DNA from: Smallanthus sonchifolius
Lineage: Eukaryota > Streptophyta > Magnoliopsida > Asterales > Asteraceae
Length of the DNA: 64,000 nucleotides
Direction of reading: 5' to 3'
NCBI GenBank assembly: GCA_023525975.1
Contig: CM042020.1
Location: 110,655,207-110,719,206 of the forward strand
This document shows, piece after piece, positions 56,535 to 64,000 of this stretch. The notes under the pieces were generated by a model. The model was not told where the DNA came from, did not search any database, and saw only the letters and a program-made list of their open reading frames with translations. How positions within the stretch are numbered: position 1 is the first letter of the stretch; each line of letters begins with the position of its first letter. The position numbers were made by a program, and so were the translations under genes.

Positions 56535-57218
56535 TCTACAGATTTGCACAACACAAGAAGAGATGTAAGAACTTATGAATGTTGATTGAATTTTTAATAG
56601 ATAAGATAACAAATAAAATAATAAATCATAGTTTGGATTGTACTCAAATAATGATATAATCATTTGAATACTGTGACACATTAAGGTTAATTAAACTCAT
56701 ATAATTTTTCAAGGAGACATGCTTTAGCCTATAAGTAAACACTCATCTCGGGAATTCCCAGGAAAGCATACGGGTCCCTCGGTTGATTGAGATTTATACG
56801 AAATGCTTTCCTAGACAGAAAACCCAGAATACAGGTGTCACCCTTCCAGATTGCACGTGTCCTCAAATAATTAACAAAGTTTAAAAGCCTTAACGAGGAA
56901 ATAAATTTTTTATAGATTTAACTCCATGAAGTTTCCACATGCTATGATGATAATGATCAAGAAGTAGGCAAGAAGGTTATGAGGCTTAGGGTAAGTTTTA
57001 TTTAATTTATTATTTAGGTATAGTCTAAAAAGTCATGAACTTTAACAAATAAGGTATCAAAACGAAATAAATATTAATATAATAAGCATGTAACACATAA
57101 CATGTAGCACATAACACATAATCATGAAGCATGTCATAAGTGGGTGTCCTAAAGTTATAGTCTAGGTCAAAGGTGTCTAATAACCTAGTTCCCTATAACC
57201 AAGGCTCTGATACCAATC
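56535..57218 (-). other. Leader and primer binding site of element D
   Basis: This non-coding leader lies between LTR and gag. The primer site TGGTATCAGAGCC is on the minus strand near 57203-57215. A stem, GGAAAGCAT/ATGCTTTCC, lies at 56761-56769 and 56803-56811 and is conserved in element E. Confidence 0.8.
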
Positions 57219-60039
57219 TGTCACACCCCAACCGGCGGCGAAAACGTCGGGGCGAGACATGTAGACTGTTCAAGAGCACAAGGTTTACTATATTGAAATA
57301 TTTTAAATCATAACTTCATTTCAAATAACCAAATACAATCAAGTTCAAACAAATACGAAAAGAAATGCATAATATTCTTTATTTAATTTTTTTTTTACTA
57401 AGTCCATGTCCTACGTGTAGCATATCTTGATCAACTCACACGTTATCACCTGAAACATGAATAAAATAATGTCAACTAAAAAGTTGGTGAGCATACACAT
57501 GTTTGTACATAAATAGTATATCGATGTGAAAGATCAAATCCTTACATATCATGAATAAATAAGGCATTTATGGGGAGTAACTAATGTGTAACTAAGGTAC
57601 AATCAAACCTTTGTAACTAGCATGCAAATTGTGTTGTCGGCAACAATCACCCCAATCTGGGTGGGTTTGTCAGACTCAATAGATCTATCATTGTTAACCG
57701 TCGGCTTATTAGTTAATGATTGCACATGAAATTACACACAAATAGTTAACACGTATAGCACTCAAACATAAAGCTCAAATTTTGCACGCATGAATGTAAA
57801 TAGGATTTGTGTTTTGTGTAGTTTGTGTAAGTGTAAATAGTTGTGTGTATAGAGTTCATGTTTCACCCCAAAAGTGTAAAAGAGTAAAATGGGCTATGTA
57901 ATACTCACATGATTCAAAGGTGTAGCTAGCACACGAGACTAGATAGCAAAATGGTCTTTGTAATTCACCACGTTAACCTAGAGTGTAATATACATTAAGT
58001 TAATAAGGTGCACGATAGTCTAGGTCTAAGTCTAGGATTTAATTGGATGTGTGTACGAAGGGTTGTATGGAAGCGTAGTAAATTATGATTTGTACTTGAA
58101 AAGGTGTTTTATAAAATAAACGACTTGGAATGAATAGTTTAGGAATAATTTAATTAGGGTTCGGGTTTAAATAACTAAATAAATTAAATAATTTATTTAT
58201 TTAGATATGTATAAAAATAGTGTAGTCATTATGTTTAATTAAATATAAATTAAACAAACAATTTAGATAAAAAAAATAAATAAATAATTGTTATTTTATT
58301 TATTTATTTATAAAGGTAGGTAATTAATACAGATTCATGAAATAAATCTTGAATATGATTAAGTTCTAAGTATGTAATAAATTTATTTTTTTATTTACTA
58401 TTTAAAATGGGTATGATAACTAAATAAATTTAGATAAATTGACATGTATTCTTTAAGTATATAAAGTCTATATATTTTTATGTGTTAAAATATATAACTT
58501 AAATTTTATAAAAATTTGCATAACGTATTTATAAAACTTGTCTCAAAATTTATACATTAGGTAAAAATGAATTTCTCAAAATAAGTAATATAATTTGAAT
58601 TGCGTATTTAACAAATAAATTTATAAAATAGAGACTTTTTTATGCAAAAATTGTGAAACTTATTTTATTCTGTTCTAATAAATATAGGGTTTATAAATAT
58701 AATTTTTATAAAATTTTCGGGCTTTAAAAACAGGTTTTAAAATTAAAACAGGCCACCCGGTTCGAACCCGGGTGGTTCCTGTGTGTGCGCAACATTTTAC
58801 CACTGAACCAGCGGCTAATCCTTGTTAGATACCCGGTTTGATTTGTATAGAACCTGTTCGGAACAGGGGGCCGGGTTTGGCCTTGTGACACGCGCAAAAA
58901 GGCCGGTCTGTATGGGTTTCGAACCCACGCCATCTAGCCCGGCGGTGCAATGGCTTACCGGCTGGGCTAGATGGTTTCGCTGTTATATAACGGATTCTAA
59001 TTTAATAAAACATGAGATTAAGCAAAACCCCAAATCAGTTTAGTGCCAAGAACAAGAACCCTAGAATTTTAAATCGGTCTCGATGGGTTCTGTTAACACG
59101 AATTGGTAAGGGTCTATTGTTCGGGACTCGATTACAAACCTAACGATATAAAACTTACTCGTTTGGATCGGGCAACAAGTGTAGACGGCTACGAATTACG
59201 ACCTGTTGTTCTTGAGACTCGATGGACGTCCAGGGGTGAAATGGGGTGTGATTAAGGTTACAGAGAGTTTGTGTGGAGGTATACGCGAGTCGGTGAGGGA
59301 TTTAATTTGATTAATTTCATCCGTATAAGCCAATTCGAATTTCAAATTGACCGGAAAGTCGCAGTGGCTGTTTACGCGTAAATCCATTGAATTGGGGATG
59401 AATTTGGTCCTGTTAACGGCCTAGGTACGTGCGTGGTTATCTTATGAGTGATTTGAGGGATTGAGACGCGTTAATTCCGTCGATTGAATGCTAATTGATA
59501 CGGGTTTGACTATCCTAAGTCAAACTCGTTCGAATTTGAATTGGCCGCGTGAATTAGTCGAATTGTTCTGATGAATGGGCCTGGTTTGATCTATTATTGC
59601 TTGTGTAACCATGATGAGCCCAGTTAATCGCGAATTCGGCCGATGGCAGCCTTGGATTGTCTAGGATTGGGCTTCTTTGACTTTTTGAAAGTCAACTGGA
59701 TCATGTGGGGGTCAAACTTGTTCAAAGGTCCAACTTGAAGGTTCAAATGGTTAAGGTTTCATTCAAATGTAAAACCATTCGTAAATTGAGTGTATGTGTG
59801 TATTTGTATGAAGCATCAATGTATATATACATGTATATGTCTAATTATTTATGTATATATATTTATATATATATATATATGTATATATATGTAGGGATTA
59901 TAGAAAAAAAAATGTGGATTCATATTGATAACTAGGGTTTAGTTGCTTGCTCGGGTGAATTTGAAACGTTGCGCTAGAATTAGATCTGAAACGTGTTACA
60001 CTGGGTAAAAGAAATAACAATAATATCATAAATGTTACA
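57219..60039 (-). repeat. Element D 5' LTR, complete
   Basis: This is 2821 bp. On the minus strand it starts TGTAACATTTATGATATT and ends GGGGTGTGACA. The end near 57219-58400 resembles E's LTR; the other half (from about 58426) does not, and holds the tRNA-like modules (58748-58820 and 58902-58974). A TA tract at 59860-59890 is the empty Helitron site. Confidence 0.9.
58748..58974 (-). repeat. Two tRNA-like modules in the LTR of D, copy 2
   Basis: This is the same pair of modules as at 50261-50487, almost identical (one A/G change in the A-box region). Confidence 0.75.
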
Positions 60040-61914
60040 CTTGTCGGAGAGCTCTTGGAGTTGACTTGCAAGTTCTTGCATTTCAGAAGGTGCAAGACGG
60101 TAAGGAGCTCTAGCCACGGGGTTAGCTCCGGGTATAAGGTCAATGCGAAATTCTACTTGTCGAACGGGTGGAAGACCGGATAGATCTTCGGGAAATACTT
60201 CTGGAAAATCCCGAATGATGGGAATGTCTTGGATACTCTTCTCTTTGACATCCTTTTGAACAACATGAGCTAAGAAGGCTACGCACTTCTTTCGTAAGTA
60301 CTTTTCAGCGGTAGTACATGACATTAACTTAAGTCCTTTGCAAGGCTTTTCACCAAAGACTCTTAATGTTTCTCCCGACGGTAGAGGTATTCGGATGCCC
60401 TTCTCGAAATAGATGACTTCGGCATGATGATTTGATAGCCAATCCATGCCTATGATGATATCAAAACTTCCTAGTGGCATTGGTACAAGGTTGATTGGAA
60501 ATGCATGCTCATTAAGTTCTAGAGAGCAGTCGTGAATAATAGAGTCAATTGTAAGGGGGTCACCACTTGCTACTTCGACGGTGAAGGTTTTCTCTAATTG
60601 GGTTCGTGTCTTTGCAAGTAAGGGTTCAAAATTAAGTGACACAAAACTTTTATCGGCACCGGTATCAAATAAAATGGAGGCATATTGACTATTAACAAGG
60701 AACGTACCGTTGACCACATCATTGTTGGCTTGAGCTTCATTGGCGTTTATGTTGAAAGCACGCCCATGAGCTCCGCCTTGTCTAGCATTGATTAACCTTG
60801 GGCATTGATCACGGAAATGATTTGGGTTTCCACATTCATAACAAGCACGCCCATTTGCAATAGCGGGAACATCTTGATTTACCACTTGTGGGTTGATTCG
60901 GTTTGGTGGGTTGACTTGGCCTGCAAGCGCTTTGGCTCTACAAACATTGACCGTATGACCATATTTCCCACAGTGAGTGCAAAGGCGACATGGAATGTGT
61001 TGGAGATGGTGATAACTGCATGTGGCACAGAGTGGGTAGATCCCCACATATAGCTTTTTGGCTGGTGTATGAACCATAGGTGCAGCTTGGTTAACAGGGA
61101 TAGCAGGAGTGACCATAGCATAGTTTCTAGCCTTTCTTTTCTTATTATGACGGGAGGGTTCAGTTGTGGCTTCTTTGATGTGTGTGGGAGGGGTTGTGGT
61201 GTCGGGAACTTTCTTGGTGCCTTTTCTAGTCAGAGTTCCCGCTTTCACATGGTTGTCGGTTAATGTAGCAGATAAGCGGATAGCATCTTCGAGTGTTGCG
61301 GGATTTCTCCCTAAGACAGTATCTTGAATTTGCCTAGGTAATCCACCAATATACTTCTCAATGCATCGGGATAGAGGTGTGACCATATGGGGCACAAGGA
61401 GACTCAACTCATGGAACGGAGTTGTATAAGCTAGACTTTCACCACCATCTTGGGCAAGATCCCAAAACTCGGCTTCCAGTTTCTTTACCTCATTTCGAGG
61501 ACAAAATTCTTCGGTCATTAGCCTTTTAACCTCATCCCAAGGTAAGGCCACTGCTACTTCCACGCCTCTAGTTCTCTTTTCCCCATTCCACCACGTGAGT
61601 GCCCGTTTTTGTAAGACACTTGTGGCATGACGAACACGAAGGTTATCGGGGCAGTCACTATTGAGGAAGGTACTCTCAATACTTTCGAACCATTGAAGAA
61701 GTCCCGTAGCTCCTTCAGTACCATAGAATTTAAGAGGATTACATGAGTTGAAGTGCTTGAAGGTGCATTGTGGTGGGTTGGCACCACCACCCCCATTAGC
61801 TCCATGGTTACCATTGGCGGCCCCATTAGCTTGAGTGAGTTGATTTACAAGTTGTGCAAGGATGGTAGCAATATCGGTGTTGTTGTTGGTCACGGTAGCA
61901 CGACGGGGAGGCAT
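60040..61914 (-). pseudogene. Gag, protease and start of Pol of element E, cut by element D
   Basis: The start is MPPRRATVTNNNTDIA at 61914. The frame is open through the Gag core, two zinc knuckles (HCGKYGHTVNVC, CYECGNPNHFRDQC), protease LFDTGADKSFVS and the RT linker up to SQLQELSDK at 60040. The next codons belong to D's LTR. Apart from a few replacements I see no defect before the break. The Gag would package RNA; protease would cleave the polyprotein. Reverse transcriptase and most of integrase are absent. Confidence 0.9.
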
Positions 61915-62610
61915 TCTACAGATTTACACAAGACAAGAAAAGATGTAAGAACTTATGAAAGTTATTTGTATTTAAAAGGATGAGATAGCAAATAAAATAG
62001 TTAATCATACTTTGGATTGTACTCAAATAGTGATAAAATCACTTGAATACTATGACACATTAAGGTTAATTAAACTCATATAATTTTCAAGGAGACATGC
62101 TTTAGCCTATAAGTAAACACTCATCCCGGGAATTCCCAGGAAAGCATACGGGTCCTTCGGTTGATTGGGATTTATGCGAAATGCTTTCCTAGACAGAAAA
62201 CCCAGAATACATGTGTCACTCTTCTAGATTGCACGTGTCCTCAAATAATTAACAAAGTTTAAAAGCCTTAATGAGGAAATAAAGAAATTTTTATAGATTT
62301 AAATCCATGAAGTTTCCACATGCTAAGAAGATGATGATAGAGGAGTAGGTAAGAATAATATGAGGTTTTAGGGTATAGGTAGGGATATTGTTTATTTAAT
62401 TATTATTTAAGTATATCTTAATAAGTCATGAATTTTTAACAAGGCATCAAAAACGAAATAATAACTAATCGTAGTAAGCATGTAACACATAGCATGTAGC
62501 ACATATCATATAATCATGAAGCATGGTATAAGTGGGTGTCCTAAAGTTATAGTCTAGGTCAAGGGTGTCTAATAACCTAGTTCCCTATAACCAAGGCTCT
62601 GATACCAATC
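61915..62610 (-). other. Leader and primer binding site of element E
   Basis: The layout is the same as in D: primer site TGGTATCAGAGCC on the minus strand near 62595-62607, and stem arms at 62139-62147 and 62181-62189. Confidence 0.8.
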
Positions 62611-64000
62611 TGTCACACCCCAACCGACGGCGGAAACGTCGGGGCGGGACATGTAGACTGTTCATGAGCACAAGGTTGACTAAATTGAAATATATTAATC
62701 ATTCAAATTCATTTCAAGTATTCAAGATAAAACCAAATCAAACCAAGTACATAAAATAAAATACATGATCCTTTGTTTAAAATTATCTAGGTCCAAAACT
62801 TTAGTGTAGCAAGTCTTGATCAAAATCACACATTAGTACCTGAAACATGAATAAAATAAGGTCAACTAAAAAGTTGGTGAGCATACATAGGTTTGTATAT
62901 AGATAGCATATAGATTATAAATAAACAAATCCTTACATAATATGATAAAATAAGGCATTTATGGAAAGCAGCTATTGTGTAACAAAGTACAATCAAACCT
63001 TTATAACTAGCATGCAAAATTGTGTTGTCGGTAACAATCACCCCAATCTGGGTGGGTTTGTCAGACTCAATAGATCTATCATTGTTTACCGTCGGCTTAA
63101 ATAGTTAATGATTGCACACAAAAGTTAGCACAACTAGCACTCAGACATAAAGCTCAAATTGCACACATGAATGTAAAGAGGATTTGTATTTGTATAGTTT
63201 GTGTAAATGTAAGCAATAATATTGTATAGTGTTCATGTTCCACCCCAAAAAGTGTAAAAGAGTAAAAGGGGCTATGTAATACTCACTTGATTCAAAAGGC
63301 GTAGCTAACACGAGAGACTAGATAGTAATATGAGCCTTGTAATGCACAACGTTAACCTAGATTGGAATGTATATTAAATTAATAGTGTGCACAATAGTCT
63401 ATGTCTAAGTCTAGGGTTGAATTGGACGTGTGTATAAAGTTAGTGGTTTGTTCTTGGAAGGTATTGCATAAAATGAAAGGTTTGAAATGGATATTTTTAG
63501 AACATTTTGATCAAAGTTTGAGTTTGAATAACTAAATAAATAAATTACAAAATTATTATTTATTTACTTAGTTATAAAAATAATGTAGGTATTAGGGGTA
63601 ATTAAGTATAACTTAAAAAAATAATTCTTAAATATAAATTAAATAAATAATTTTTATCTTATTTATTTATTTATAAAATATGTAACCTAGTCTATTAGTC
63701 ATAAAAATGTATCGGGTATTTTATATTAATTATAATTTAATAATTAACTTTTGTTAATCATTTTTTTATAAATATGTGTAAATGTACTTTTGTAGATTTT
63801 CATGTATAATTTCTATTTATTTTAGAAATAGGCATTTGATCTTTTAAATAAAGTTAATATAAATCTTTAAAAAATCAGTTATTTTTATTTAAAAATTCAT
63901 TTGAAATGTTTATTGTTTTTGTTAAAATATAAAATTTAGTATTCTGCCAAGATATTCTCATACACACGACCGTGCCTGGGACAAGGCACGATCGTGCTAG
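62611..64000 (-). repeat. Element E 5' LTR, cut by the window edge
   Basis: It matches 47010-48400 with scattered substitutions. The CACGACCGTG array is just starting at the edge. The right boundary and target duplication are outside the window. Confidence 0.9.

Larger units (their letters stand above)
49939..60039 (-). mobile_element. Ty3/gypsy element D, nested in E
   Basis: The left LTR (3' LTR) is truncated to 49939-51982, with a Helitron inside. Gag-pol is at 52017-56534, the primer binding site near 57203-57215, and the full right LTR (5' LTR) is 57219-60039. The right edge abuts E's reverse transcriptase frame exactly at 60040. The left-hand target copy was lost with the deletion at 49926-49938. 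The LTR differs strongly from E's in one half, although the proteins are close. Confidence 0.85.
47010..64000 (-). mobile_element. Ty3/gypsy element E, runs off the right edge
   Basis: The left LTR (47010-49604) and the right LTR (62611 to window end) are about 98 percent alike by eye in the part visible and face the minus strand. Between them lie E's pol tail (49639-49925), the inserted element D (49939-60039), E's gag to early reverse transcriptase (60040-61914), and E's primer binding site (near 62595-62607). The middle of pol is deleted. Confidence 0.8.

Overview
The window is nuclear DNA of a flowering plant, made almost entirely of transposable elements nested in one another. The Ty3/gypsy proteins (Tekay-like chromovirus Gag-Pol with a chromodomain-like tail), the MULE transposase fused to an OTU domain, the ATHILA-type ORF, Helitron ends and tRNA-derived SINEs all point to a eudicot. 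From general familiarity with these protein families I would guess Asteraceae, but that is inference. I see no intact host gene, no rRNA or true tRNA gene and no CRISPR array.

Layout. 1-6461: AT-rich intergenic DNA with several SINEs, a copia LTR fragment, and a Pack-MULE-like element (2344-3704) carrying a broken copy of the coactivator gene MBF1C. 6462-32397: a Ty3/gypsy element (called B) with two later insertions. A two-gene Mutator-like element (MULE, 6587-13250) sits in its 5' LTR, and a very young gypsy element (called A, 16168-25330, flanked by ctgcc repeats) sits in an extra ORF upstream of its gag. B has a probable intron in gag and many disabling changes. 32437-38301: a gag-only, non-autonomous copia-type element (TR-GAG type). 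Its 5' LTR is split by a SINE and its leader by a 2.8-kb solo LTR. 38302-47009: gene-free DNA with a MITE, Helitron ends, SINEs, a long AT microsatellite, two MITEs seated in TA repeats, and a hAT-like element (44512-46048) carrying what look like captured exons. 47010-64000: a gypsy element on the minus strand (called E, running off the right edge). A second gypsy (called D, 49939-60039) is inserted in its reverse transcriptase region, and a later deletion removed part of both. D's left LTR contains a 433-bp Helitron whose empty site is preserved in D's right LTR.

How the parts work together. The gypsy polyproteins would supply Gag, protease, reverse transcriptase, RNase H and integrase for copy-and-paste movement. 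Only A is close to intact: one 1516-residue ORF and LTRs that differ by about three substitutions and one 2-bp indel. Even A has a single-base frameshift in its chromodomain-like tail. The TR-GAG, SINEs, MITEs and small Helitron encode no enzymes of their own and would need help from relatives.

The most unusual structures are these: (1) the MULE, with a transposase-SWIM-OTU gene, a second ATHILA-like gene, and at least eleven copies of a ~36-bp double palindrome beside the start of each gene and at both ends; (2) an array of different short hairpins separated by a gcaagt-like spacer in the TR-GAG leader; (3) gene fragments captured by a Pack-MULE and by a hAT-like element; (4) D-type LTRs carrying two tRNA-like modules. 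All of this was read by eye; no database search or alignment program was used.
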